NCBI RefSeq assembly: GCF_029227915.1
Contig: NC_079875.1
Span: forward strand, 2,666,001-2,730,000
From: Hydractinia symbiolongicarpus
Taxonomy: Eukaryota; Cnidaria; Hydrozoa; Anthoathecata; Hydractiniidae
Reading direction: 5' to 3'
Length of the DNA: 64,000 nt
Shown here: in pieces, positions 21,869 through 35,070 of the stretch
Layout: each line of letters starts with the position of its first letter
Numbering within the stretch: the first letter of the stretch is position 1
Program-made: the position numbers and the translations under genes
Notes under the pieces: generated by a model
Databases searched by the model: none
Told to the model about the DNA's origin: nothing
Seen by the model: the letters and a program-made list of their open reading frames with translations, nothing else

Positions 21869-24850
21869 CAAAGCGCCCAGTGTAATCGCTGAATTCCGGC
21901 AATCACGTCAAATTAATAACAATGTTATTTCTTGGAGTTCAAATGTCTCATTTATCCCATTTATCAGGTCTCAGTTCAAAGTTAGTTTAATAATGTCCCA
22001 CAGTCAATCGTTTCACTGTTAAAAGCGATGCAACCTAGTAATATCAGAAAAATATTGCTAAATGCATGTTGGTACCAATATGTCACCCAACCGTTGTAGC
22101 TCAAACGGACTGACACCGTTAGAAAGTCAATGAAATGTAGTTTTTGAAACTGTCGGTATTCCTTCAGCGCGCGATAACTTCTAGGATTGGTCCCACAGTA
22201 AAGAATGACTTATTAATCTAAATTTTTAAATGAAGCGCTACCACAGCACCCAGTGTAATCGCTGAGTTCCGGCAATCATGTCAAATTAAGAAGTATGTTA
22301 TTTCTTGGAATCCAAATTTCCCATTTATCACATTGACCAGGTCACAGTCCAAAGTTAGTTCAATTAAGTCCCACAGTCAATCGTTTCACTGTTAAAAGCG
22401 ATGCAACCTAGTAATATCAGATAAATATCGCTAAATACATGTTGGTACGAATATGTGATGCAACCGTTAAAACTCAAACGGACTGACACCGTTAGAAAGT
22501 CAGTAAAATGTAGTGTTTGAAACTGTCTCTCTTTCTTCAGCGCGCGCTAACGGCTAGGATTGGTCCCACAGTAAAAAATGAATTTTTTATCTTAATTTTT
22601 AATTGAAGCGCTACCACAGCGCCCAGTGTAATCGCTGAGGTTGGGCAATCATATCAAATTAAGAAGAATGTTATTTCTTGGAGTCCAATTGTCTCACTTT
22701 CCCATTTATAAGGTCACAGTCCATAATCAGTTCAATTAAGTTCCACAGTCAATCGCTTCACTTGTAAAAGCCATGCAACATAGTAATATCAAAAAAATAT
22801 CGCTAAATCCATGTTGGCACGAATATGTGACCCAACTGTTGTAACTCAAGCGGACTGACAAATTTAGAAAGTCAGTGAAATGTAGTACTTGAAACTGTCT
22901 CTATTTCTTCAGCGCGCGATAACGGCTAGGATTGGTCCCACAGTAAAAATTGACTTATTTATATAAATTCTTAAATAAAGCGCTACCACAGCGTCCAGTG
23001 TAATCGCTGAGTTCCGGCAATCACGTCTAATTAAGAACAATGTTATTTCTTGGAGTTCAAATGTCTCATTTATCCCATTTATCAGGTCACAGTCCAAAGT
23101 TAGTTCAATTAAGTCCCACAGTCAATCGTTTCACTGTTAAAAGCGATGCAACCTAGTAATATCAGATAAATATCGCTAAATACATGTTGGTACGAATATG
23201 TGATGCAACCGTTAAAACTCAAACGGACTGACACCGTTAGAAAGGCAATGAAATGTAGTTTTTGAAACTGTCGGTATTTCTTCAGAGCGCGCTAACGGCT
23301 AGGATTGGTCCCACAGTAAAAAATGACTTTTTTATCTTAATTTTTAATTGAAGCGCTACCACAGCGCCCAGTGTAATCGCTGAGGTTCGACAATAATTTC
23401 AAACTAGGAAGAATGTTATTTCTTGGAGTCCAATTATCTCACTTTCACATTTATAAGGTCACAGTGCATAATGAGTTCAATTAAGTTCCACAGTCAATCT
23501 CTTCTCTGTTAAAAGCCATACAACATATTAATATCAGAAAAATATCGCTATATACATGTTGGTACGAATATGTGACCCAACCGTTAAAACTCAAACGGAC
23601 TAAGACCGTTAGAAAGTCAGTAAAATGTATTATTTGAAACTGTCTCTATTTCTTCAGAGCGCGCTAACGGCTAGGATTGGTCCCACAGTAAAAAATGTCT
23701 TTCTCATCTTAATTTTCAATTGAAGCGCTACCACAGCGCCCAGTGTAATCGCTGAGTTCCGGTAATCATGTCAAATTAAGAAGAATGTTAATTCTTGGAA
23801 TCCAATTTTCTCATTTATCACATTTATCAGGTCACAGTCCAAAGTTAGTTCAGTTAAGTCCCACAGTCAATCGTTTCACTGTTAAAAGCGATGCAACCTA
23901 GTAATATCAGATAAATATCGCTAAATACATGTTGGTACAAATATGTGACACAACCGTTGTATCTTAAACGGACTGACACCGTTAGAAAGTTAAGGAAATG
24001 TAGTTTTCGAAACTGTCGCTATTTCTTCAGCGCGCTATAACGGATAGGATTGGTCCCACAGTAAAGAATGACTTATTTATCAAAAATTTTAAATGAAGCG
24101 CTACCACAGCGCCCAATGTAATCGCTGAGTTCCGGCAATCATGTCAAATTAAGAAGAATGTGATTTCTTGGAGTCCAAATTTCCCATTTATCACATTGAC
24201 CAGGTCACAGTCCAAAGTTAGTTCAATTAAATCCCACAGTCAATCGTTTCACTGTTAAAAGCGATGCAACCTAGTAATATCAGATAAATATCATTAAATA
24301 CATGTTGGTACCAATATGTGACCCAACCGTTGTAACTCAAACGGATTGACACCGTTAGAAAGTCAATGAAATGTAGTTTTTGAAACTGTCGGTGTTTCTT
24401 CAGCGCGCGATAACTTCTAGGATTTGTCCCACAGTAAAGAATGACTTATTAATCTAAATTTTTAAATGAAGCGCTACCACAGCGCCCAGTGTAATCGCTG
24501 AGTTCCGGCAATCATGTCAAATTTAGAAGTATGTTATTTCTTGGAATCCAAATTTCCCATTTATCACATTGCCAAGGTCACAGTCCAAAGTTAGTTTAAT
24601 TAAATCCCACAGTCAATCGTTTTACTGTTAAAAGCGATGCAACCTAGTAATATCAGATACATATCGGTAAATACATGTTGGTACGAATATGTGACCCAAC
24701 CGTTGTAACTCAAACGGACTGACACCGTTAGAAAGTCAATGAAATGTGGTTTTTGAAACTGTCGCTATTTCTTCAGCGCGCGATAACGGCTAGGATTGGT
24801 CCCACAGTAAAGAATGACTTATTTATGTAAATTCTTAAATAAAGCGCTAC
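21869..24850. repeat. 2,982-bp octamer HOR, unit 1 of copy 1
   Basis: Monomer starts 21869, 22242, 22615, 22987, 23360, 23732, 24105 and 24478. The series recurs at +2,982 bp. It mixes two diverged subfamilies: one with ataacttctagg and one with gctaacggctagg plus a t-rich ttttttatcttaattttt tail and a cataatcagttcaa variant. Private marks include cagcacccag (about 22,247) and caatctcttctctg (about 23,496). Confidence 0.94.
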
Positions 24851-27832
24851 CAAAGCGCCCAGTGTAATCGCTGAATTCCGGCAATCACGTCAAATTAATA
24901 ACAATGTTATTTCTTGGAGTTCAAATGTCTCATTTATCCCATTTATCAGGTCTCAGTTCAAAGTTAGTTTAATAATGTCCCACAGTCAATCGTTTCACTG
25001 TTAAAAGCGATGCAACCTAGTAATATCAGAAAAATATTGCTAAATGCATGTTGGTACCAATATGTCACCCAACCGTTGTAGCTCAAACGGACTGACACCG
25101 TTAGAAAGTCAATGAAATGTAGTTTTTGAAACTGTCGGTATTCCTTCAGCGCGCGATAACTTCTAGGATTGGTCCCACAGTAAAGAATGACTTATTAATC
25201 TAAATTTTTAAATGAAGCGCTACCACAGCGCCCAGTGTAATCGCTGAGTTCCGGCAATCATGTCAAATTAAGAAGTATGTTATTTCTTGGAATCCAAATT
25301 TCCCATTTATCACATTGACCAGGTCACAGTCCAAAGTTAGTTCAATTAAGTCCCACAGTCAATCGTTTCACTGTTAAAAGCGATGCAACCTAGTAATATC
25401 AGATAAATATCGCTAAATACATGTTGGTACGAATATGTGATGCAACCGTTAAAACTCAAACGGACTGACACCGTTAGAAAGTCAGTAAAATGTAGTGTTT
25501 GAAACTGTCTCTCTTTCTTCAGCGCGCGCTAACGGCTAGGATTGGTCCCACAGTAAAAAATGAATTTTTTATCTTAATTTTTAATTGAAGCGCTACCACA
25601 GCGCCCAGTGTAATCGCTGAGGTTGGGCAATCATATCAAATTAAGAAGAATGTTATTTCTTGGAGTCCAATTGTCTCACTTTCCCATTTATAAGGTCACA
25701 GTCCATAATCAGTTCAATTAAGTTCCACAGTCAATCGCTTCACTTGTAAAAGCCATGCAACATAGTAATATCAAAAAAATATCGCTAAATCCATGTTGGC
25801 ACGAATATGTGACCCAACTGTTGTAACTCAAGCGGACTGACAAATTTAGAAAGTCAGTGAAATGTAGTACTTGAAACTGTCTCTATTTCTTCAGCGCGCG
25901 ATAACGGCTAGGATTGGTCCCACAGTAAAAATTGACTTATTTATATAAATTCTTAAATAAAGCGCTACCACAGCGTCCAGTGTAATCGCTGAGTTCCGGC
26001 AATCACGTCTAATTAAGAACAATGTTATTTCTTGGAGTTCAAATGTCTCATTTATCCCATTTATCAGGTCACAGTCCAAAGTTAGTTCAATTAAGTCCCA
26101 CAGTCAATCGTTTCACTGTTAAAAGCGATGCAACCTAGTAATATCAGATAAATATCGCTAAATACATGTTGGTACGAATATGTGATGCAACCGTTAAAAC
26201 TCAAACGGACTGACACCGTTAGAAAGGCAATGAAATGTAGTTTTTGAAACTGTCGGTATTTCTTCAGAGCGCGCTAACGGCTAGGATTGGTCCCACAGTA
26301 AAAAATGACTTTTTTATCTTAATTTTTAATTGAAGCGCTACCACAGCGCCCAGTGTAATCGCTGAGGTTCGACAATAATTTCAAACTAGGAAGAATGTTA
26401 TTTCTTGGAGTCCAATTATCTCACTTTCACATTTATAAGGTCACAGTGCATAATGAGTTCAATTAAGTTCCACAGTCAATCGCTTCTCTGTTAAAAGCCA
26501 TACAACATATTAATATCAGAAAAATATCGCTATATACATGTTGGTACGAATATGTGACCCAACCGTTAAAACTCAAACGGACTAAGACCGTTAGAAAGTC
26601 AGTAAAATGTATTATTTGAAACTGTCTCTATTTCTTCAGAGCGCGCTAACGGCTAGGATTGGTCCCACAGTAAAAAATGTCTTTCTCATCTTAATTTTCA
26701 ATTGAAGCGCTACCACAGCGCCCAGTGTAATCGCTGAGTTCCGGTAATCATGTCAAATTAAGAAGAATGTTAATTCTTGGAATCCAATTTTCTCATTTAT
26801 CACATTTATCAGGTCACAGTCCAAAGTTAGTTCAGTTAAGTCCCACAGTCAATCGTTTCACTGTTAAAAGCGATGCAACCTAGTAATATCAGATAAATAT
26901 CGCTAAATACATGTTGGTACAAATATGTGACACAACCGTTGTATCTTAAACGGACTGACACCGTTAGAAAGTTAAGGAAATGTAGTTTTCGAAACTGTCG
27001 CTATTTCTTCAGCGCGCTATAACGGATAGGATTGGTCCCACAGTAAAGAATGACTTATTTATCAAAAATTTTAAATGAAGCGCTACCACAGCGCCCAATG
27101 TAATCGCTGAGTTCCGGCAATCATGTCAAATTAAGAAGAATGTGATTTCTTGGAGTCCAAATTTCCCATTTATCACATTGACCAGGTCACAGTCCAAAGT
27201 TAGTTCAATTAAATCCCACAGTCAATCGTTTCACTGTTAAAAGCGATGCAACCTAGTAATATCAGATAAATATCATTAAATACATGTTGGTACCAATATG
27301 TGACCCAACCGTTGTAACTCAAACGGATTGACACCGTTAGAAAGTCAATGAAATGTAGTTTTTGAAACTGTCGGTGTTTCTTCAGCGCGCGATAACTTCT
27401 AGGATTTGTCCCACAGTAAAGAATGACTTATTAATCTAAATTTTTAAATGAAGCGCTACCACAGCGCCCAGTGTAATCGCTGAGTTCCGGCAATCATGTC
27501 AAATTTAGAAGTATGTTATTTCTTGGAATCCAAATTTCCCATTTATCACATTGCCAAGGTCACAGTCCAAAGTTAGTTTAATTAAATCCCACAGTCAATC
27601 GTTTTACTGTTAAAAGCGATGCAACCTAGTAATATCAGATAAATATCGCTAAATACATGTTGGTACGAATATGTGAACCAACCGTTAAAATTCAAACGGA
27701 CTGACACCGTTAGAAAGTCAGTAAAATGTAGTATTTAAAACTGTCTCTCTTTCTTCAGCGCGCGCTAACGACTAGGATTGTTCCCACAGTAAAAAATGAC
27801 TTTTTTATCTTAATTTTTAATTGAAGCGCTAC
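24851..27832. repeat. 2,982-bp octamer HOR, unit 2 of copy 1
   Basis: Monomers 24851, 25224, 25597, 25969, 26342, 26714, 27087 and 27460 reproduce unit 1. It has cagcgcccag and caatcgcttctctg where unit 1 has cagcacccag and caatctcttctctg. The duplication junction lies in 24,619-24,655, where a catttatcacattgcc-type monomer passes into the gatacatatcggtaaat sequence otherwise found at 21,676. Confidence 0.94.
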
Positions 27833-30800
27833 CACAGCGCCCAGTGTAATCGCTGAGTTCCGGCAATCATGTCAAATAAAGAAGAATGTTATTTCTTGGA
27901 CTCCAATTTTCTCATTTATCCCATTTATCAGGTCTCAGTCCAAAGTTAGTTTAATTATGTCCCACAGTCAATCGTTTCATTGTTAAAAGCGATGCAACCT
28001 AGTAATATCAGAAAAATATCGCTAAATGCATGTTGGTACCAATATGGGACCCAACCGTTATAGCTTAAACGGACTGACACCGTTAGAAAGTCAATGAAAT
28101 GTAGTTTTTGAAACTGTCGGTATTTCTTCAGCGCGGGATGACTTCAAGGATTGGTCCCACAGTAAAGAATGACTTAATAATCTAAATTTTTAAATGAAGC
28201 GCTACCACAGCGCCCAGTGTAATCGCTGAGTTCCGGCAATCATGTCAAATTAAGAAGAATGTGATTTCTTGGAGTCCAAATTTCCCATTTATCACATTGA
28301 CCAGGTCACAGTCCAAAGTTAGTTCAATTAAATCCCACAGTCAATCGTTTCACTGTTAAAAGCGATGCAACCTAGTAATATCAGATAAATATCATTAAAT
28401 ACATGTTGGTACCAATATGTGACCCAACCGTTGTAACTCAAACGGATTGACACCGTTAGAAAGTCAATGAAATGTAGTTTTTGAAACTGTCGGTGTTTCT
28501 TCAGCGCGCGATAACTTCTAGAATTTGTCCCACAGTAAAGAATGACTTATTAATCTAAATTTTTAAATGAAGCGCTACCACAGCGCCCAGTGTAATCGCT
28601 GAGTTCCGGCAATCATGTCAAATTAAGAAGTATGTTATTTCTTGGAATCCAAATTTCCCATTTATCACATTGACAAGGTCACAGTCCAAAGTTAGTTCAA
28701 TTAAGTCCCACAGTCAATCGTTTCACTGTTAAAAGCGATGCAACCTAGTAATATCAGATAAATATCGCTAAATACATGTTGGTACGAATATGTGAACCAA
28801 CCGTTAAAACTCAAACGGACTGACACCGTTAGAAAGTCAGTAAAATGTAGTATTTAAAACTGTCTCTCTTTCTTCAGCGCGCGCTAACGGCTAGGATTGG
28901 TCCCACAGTAAAAAATGACTTTTTTATCTTAATTTTTAATTGAAGCGCTACCACAGCGCCCAGTGTAATCGCTGAGGTTCGGCAATCATATCAAATTAAG
29001 AAGAATGTTATTTCTTGGAGTCCAATTGTCTCACTTTCCCATTTATAAAGTCACAGTCCATAATCAGTTCAATTAAGTTCCACAGTCAATCGCTGCACTG
29101 TTAAAAGCCATGCAACATAGTAATATCAAAAAAATATCGCTAAATCCATGTTGGCACGAAAATGTGACCCAACCGTTGTAACTCAAACGGACTGACAACT
29201 TTAGAAAGTCAGTGAAATTTAGTACTTGAAACTGTCTCTATTTCTTCAGCGCGCGATAACGGCTAGGATTATTCCCACAGTAAAGAATGACTTATTTATG
29301 TAAATTCTTAAATAAAGCGCTACCACAGCGCCCAGTGTAATCGCTAAGTTCCGGTAATCATGTCAAATTAAGAAGAATGTTATTTCTTGGACTCCAATTT
29401 TCTCATTTATCACATTTATCAGGTCACAGTCCAAAGTTAGTTAAATTAAGTCCCACAGTCAATCGTTTCATTGTTAAAAGCGATGCAACCTAGTAATATC
29501 AGAAAAATATCGCTAAATGCATGTTGGTACCAATATGTGACCCAACCGTTGTAGCTCAAACGGACTGACACCGTTAGAAAGTCAATGAAATGTAGTTTTT
29601 GAAACTGTCGGTATTTCTTCAGCACGCGATGACTTCTAGGATTGGTCCCTCAGTAAAGAATGACTTAATAATCTAAATTTTTTAATGAAGCGCTACCACA
29701 GCGCCCAGTGTAATCGCTGAGTACCGGCAATCATGTCAAATTAAGAAGAATGTTATTTCTTGGAGTCCAAATTTCCCATTTATCACATTGACCAGGTCAC
29801 AGTCCAAAGTTAGTTCAATTAAGTCCCACAGTCAATCGTTTCACTGTTAAAAGCCATACAACATATTAATATCAGAAAAATATCGCTATATACATGTTGG
29901 TACGAATATGTGACCCAATCGTTAAAACTCAAACGGACTAACACCGTTAGAAAGTCAGTAAAATGTATTATTTGAAACTGTCTCTATTTCTTCAGAGCAC
30001 GCTAACGGCTAGGATTGGTCCCACAGTAAAAAATGACTTTTTTATCTTAATTTTTAATTGCAGGGCTACCACAGCGCCCAGTGTAATCGCTAAGTTCCGG
30101 TAATCATGTCAAATTAAGAAGAATGTTATTTCTTGAACTCCAATTTTCTCATTTATCACATTTATCAGGTCACAGTCCAAAGTTAGTTAAATTAAGTCCC
30201 ACAGTCAATCGTTTCATTGTTAAAAGCGATGCAACCTAGTCATCCCAGAAAAATATCGGTAAATACATGTTGGTAGCAATATGTGACCCAACCGTTGTAA
30301 CGCAAATGTACTGACACCGTTAGAAAGGCAATGAAATGTAGTTTTTGAAACTGTCGGTATTTCTTCAGCGTGCGATAACTTCTAGGAGTGGTCCCACAGT
30401 AAAGAATGACTTATTACTCTAAATTTTTAAATGAAGCGCTACCACAGCGCCCAGTGTAATCGCTGAGTTCCGGCAATCATTTCAAATTAAGAAGAATGTT
30501 ATTTCTTGGAGTCCAAATTTCCCATTTATCACATTGACCAGGTCACAGTCCAAAGTTAGTTCAATTAAATCTCACAGTCAATCGTTTCACTGTTAAAAGG
30601 GATGCAACCTAGTAATGTCAGATAAATATCGCTAAATACATGTTGGTACCAATATGTGACCCAACCGTTGTAACTCAAACGGATTGACACCGTTAGAAAG
30701 TCAATGAAATGTAGTATTTAAAACTGTCTCTCTTTCTTCAGCGCGCGATAACTTCTAGGATTTGTCCCACAGTAAAAAATGACTTTTTTATCTTAATTTT

Positions 30801-31187
30801 TAATTGAAGCGCTACCACAGCGCCCAGTGTAATCGCTGAAGTTCGGCAATCATATCAAATTAAGAAGAATGTTATTTCTTGGAGTCCAATTGTCTCACTT
30901 TCCCATTTATAAGGTCACAGTCCATAATCAGTTCAATTAAGTTCCACAGTCAATCGCTGCACTGTTAAAAGCCATGCAACATAGTAATATCAAAAAAATA
31001 TCGCTAAATCCATGTTGGCACGAAAATGTGACCCAACCGTTGTAACTCAAACGGACTGACAACTTTAGAAAGTCAGTGAAATGTAGTACTTGAAACTGTC
31101 TCTATTTCTTCAGCGCGCGATAACGGCTAGGATTGGTCCCACAGTAATAAATGACTTATTTATGTAAATTCTTAAATAAAGCGCTAC
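27833..31187. repeat. Mosaic zone of nine monomers, copy 1
   Basis: Monomer starts 27833, 28206, 28579, 28952, 29324, 29697, 30070, 30443 and 30816. Members of the ataacttctagg and gctaacggctagg subfamilies alternate without a strict period, though individual members are close to those in neighbouring HORs (for example 30070 resembles 32306, 34915 and 36779). No gene or insert is present. Confidence 0.85.
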
Positions 31188-33797
31188 CACAGCGCCCAGT
31201 GTAATCGCTGAGTTCCGGCAATCACGTCTAATTAAGAACAATGTTATTTCTTGGAGTTCAAATGTCTCATTTATCCCATTTATCAGGTCTCAGTCCAAAG
31301 TTAGTTTAATTATGTCCCACAGTCAATCGTTTCATTGTTAAAAGCGATGCAACCTAGTAATATCAGAAAAATATCGCTAAATGCATGTTGGTACCAATAT
31401 GTGACCCAACCGTTGTAGCTCAAACGGACTGACACCGTTAGAAAGTCAATGAAATGTAGTTTTTGAAACTGTCGGTATTTCTTCAGCACGCGATGACTTC
31501 TAGGATTGGTCCCACAGTAAAGAATGACTTAATAATCTAAATTTTTTAATGAAGCGCTACCACAGCGCCCAGTGTAATCGCCGAGTTCCGGCAATCATGT
31601 CAAATTAAGAAGAATGTTATTTCTTGGAGTCCAAATTTCCCATTAATCACATTGACCAGGTCACAGTCCAAAGTTAGTTCAATTAAGTCCCACAGTCAAT
31701 CGCTTCACTCTTAAAAGCGATGCAACCTAGTAATATCTGATAAATATCGCTAAATACATGTTGGTACGAATATGTGACCCAACCGTTAAAACTCAAACGA
31801 ACTAACACCGGTAGAAGGTCAGTAAAATGTATTATTTAAAACTGTCTCTATTTCTTCAGAGCTCGCTAACGGCTAGGATTGGTCCCACAGTAAAAAATGA
31901 CTTTTTTATCTTAATTTTTAATTGAAGCGCTACCACAGCGCCCAGTGTAATCGCTGAGGTTCGGCAATAATTTCAAACTAGGAAGAATGTTATTTCTTGG
32001 AGTCCAATTATCTCACTTTCACATTTATAAGGTCACAGTGCATAATGAGTTCAATTAAGTTCCACAGACAATCGCTTCTCTGTTAAGAGCCATACAACAT
32101 ATTAATATCAGAAAAATATCGCTATATACATGTTGGTACGAATATGTGACCCAATCGTTAAAACTCAAACGGACTAACACCGTTAAAAAGTCAGTAAAAT
32201 GTATTATTTGAAACTGTCTCTATTTCTTCAGAGCACGCTAACGGCTAGGATTGGTCCCACAGTAAAAAATGACTTTTTTATCTTAATTTTTAATTGCAGG
32301 GCTACCACAGCGCCCAGTGTAATCGCTGAGTTCCGGTAATCATGTCAAATTAAGAAGAATGTTATTTCTTTGACTCCAATTTTCTCATTTATCACATTTA
32401 TCAGGTCACAGTCCAAAGTTAGTTAAATTAAGTCCCACAGTCAATCGTTTCATTGTTAATAGCGATGCAACCTGGTCATCCCAGAAAAATATCGGTAAAT
32501 ACATGTTGGTAGCAATATGTGACCCAACCGTTGTAACGCAAATGTACTGACACCGTTAGAAAGGCAATGAAATGTAGTTTTTGAAACTGTCGGTATTTCT
32601 TCAGCGTGCGATAACTTCTAGGAGTGGTCCCACAGTAAAGAATGACTTATTACTCTAAATTTTTAAATGAAGCGCTACCAAAGCGGCAAGTGTAATCGCT
32701 GAGTTCCGGCAATCATTTCAAATTAAGAAGAATGTTATTTCTTGGAGTCCAAATTTCCCATTTATCACATTGACCAGGTCACAGTCCAAAGTTAGTTCAA
32801 TTAAATCCCACAGTCAATCGTTTCACTGTTAAAAGCGATGCAACCTAGTAATATCAGATAAATATCGCTAAATACATGTTGGTACCAATATGTGACCCAA
32901 CCGTTGTAACTCAAACGGATTGACACCGTTAGAAAGTCAATGAAATGTAGTTTTTGAAACTGTCGGTGTTTCTTCAGCGCGCGATAACTTCTAGGATTTG
33001 TCCCACAGTAAAGAATGACTTATTAATCTAAATTTTTAAATGAAGCGCTACCACAGCGCCCAGTGTAATCGCTGAGTTCCGGCAATCATGTCAAATTAAG
33101 AAGTATGTTATTTCTTGGAATCCAAATTTTCCATTTATCACATTGACCAGGTCACAGTCCAAAGTTAGTTCAATTAAGTCCCACAGTCAATCGTTTCACT
33201 GTTAAAAGCGATGCAACCTAGTAATATCAGATAAATATCGCTAAATACATGTTGGTACGAATATGTGAACCAACCGTTAAAACTCAAACAGACTGACACC
33301 GTTAAAAAGTCAGTAAAATGTAGTATTTAAAACTGTCTCTCTTTCTTCAGCGCGCGCTAACGGCTAGGATTGGTCCCACAGTAAAAAATGACTTTTTTAT
33401 CTTAATTTTTAATTGAAGCGCTACCACAGCGCCCAGTGTAATCGCTGAAGTTCGGCAATCATATCAAATTAAGAAGAATGTTATTTCTTGGAGTCCAATT
33501 GTCTCACTTTCCCATTTATAAGGTCACAGTCCATAATCAGTTCAATTAAGTTCCACAGTCAATCGCTGCACTGTTAAAAGCCATGCAACATAGTAATATC
33601 AAAAAAATATCGCTAAATCCATGTTGGCACGAAAATGTGACCCAACCGTTGTAACTCAAACGGACTGACAACTTTAGAAAGTCAGTGAAATGTAGTACTT
33701 GAAACTGTCTCTATTTCTTCAGCGCGCGATAACGGCTAGGATTGGTCCCACAGTAAAGAATGACTTATTTATGTAAATTCTTAAAAAAAAGCGCTAC
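31188..33797. repeat. 2,610-bp heptamer HOR, unit 1 of copy 1
   Basis: Monomers 31188, 31561, 31934, 32306, 32679, 33052 and 33425. The series restarts at 33,798 with the same order. The first member has atttatgtaaattctt upstream and cacgtctaattaagaacaatg inside. The third has aataatttcaaactagg. The fifth starts with aaagcggcaag. Confidence 0.88.
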
Positions 33798-35070
33798 CAC
33801 AGCGCCCAGTGTAATCGCTGAGTTCCGGCAATCACGTCTAATTAAGAACAATGTTATTTCTTGGAGTTCAAATGTCTCATTTATCCCATTTATCAGGTCT
33901 CAGTCCAAAGTTAGTTTAATTATGTCCCACAGTCAATCGTTTCACTGTTAAAAGCGATGCAACCTAGTAATATCAGAAAAATATCGCTAAATGCATGTTG
34001 GTACCAATATGTGACCCAACCGTTGTAGCTCAAACGGACTGACACCGTTAGAAAGTCAATGAAATGTAGTTTTTGAAACTGTCGGTATTTCTTCAGCACG
34101 CGATGACTTCTAGGATTGGTCCCACAGTAAAGAATGACTTAATAATCTAAATTTTTTAATGAAGCGCTACCACAGCGCCCAGTGTAATCGCTGAGTTCCG
34201 GCAATCATGTCAAATTAAGAAGAATGTTATTTCTTGGAGTCCAAATTTCCCATTTATCACATTGACCAGGTCACAGTCCAAAGTTAGTTCAATTAAGTCC
34301 CACAGTCAATCGTTTCACTGTTAAAAGCGATGCAACCTAGTAATATCTGATAAATATCGCTAAATACATGTTGGTACGAATATGTGACCCAACCGTTAAA
34401 ACTCAAACGGACTAACACCGGTAGAAAGTCAGTAAAATGTATTATTAAAACTGTCTCTATTTTTTCAGAGCGCGCTAACGGCTAGGATTGGTCCCACAGT
34501 AAAAAATGACTTTTTTATCTTAATTTTTAATTGAAGCGCTACCACAGCGCCCAGTGTAATCGCTGAGGTTCGGCAATAATTTCAAACTAGGAAGAATGTT
34601 ATTTCTTGGAGTCCAATTATCTCACTTTCACATTTATAAGGTCACAGTGCATAATGAGTTCAATTAAGTTCCACAGACAATCGCTTCTCTGTTAAAAGCC
34701 ATACAACATATTAATATCAGAAAAATATCGCTATATACATGTTGGTACGAATATGTGACCCAATCGTTAAAACTCAAACGGACTAACACCGTTAGAAAGT
34801 CAGTAAAATGTATTATTTGAAACTGTCTCTATTTCTTCAGAGCACGCTAACGGCTAGGATTGGTCCCACAGTAAAAAATGACTTTTTTATCTTAATTTTT
34901 AATTGCAGGGCTACCACAGCGCCCAGTGTAATCGCTAAGTTCCGGTAATCATGTCAAATTAAGAAGAATGTTATTTCTTGGACTCCAATTTTTTCATTTA
35001 TCACATTTATCAGGTCACAGTCCAAAGTTAGTTCAATTAAGTCCCACAGTCAATCGTTTCATTGTTAAAA
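33798..35070. repeat. 2,610-bp heptamer HOR, partial unit 2 of copy 1
   Basis: Monomers 33798, 34171, 34543 and the first part of 34915 follow the order of the unit starting at 31,188. The match ends near 35,070, where the monomer turns to gccatacaacatag and private sequence (a gcattctat insertion near 35,197). An a-run of eight to nine bases precedes the unit at about 33,783. Confidence 0.85.

Noticed and set aside
23380-23400. Possible RNA polymerase III B box (gaggttcgacaat)
   Set aside because: Only the first seven bases fit the B-box consensus, no A box lies at the right distance upstream, and there is no tRNA-like fold or terminator run. Other monomers read gagttccggc here.
33783-33791. 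Run of a (about 8-9 bases) as a retroposition tail
   Set aside because: It replaces ttaaataaagcgc by ttaaaaaaaagcgc in register, with no length change relative to sister monomers. It is therefore a substitution variant, copied also at about 63,899.
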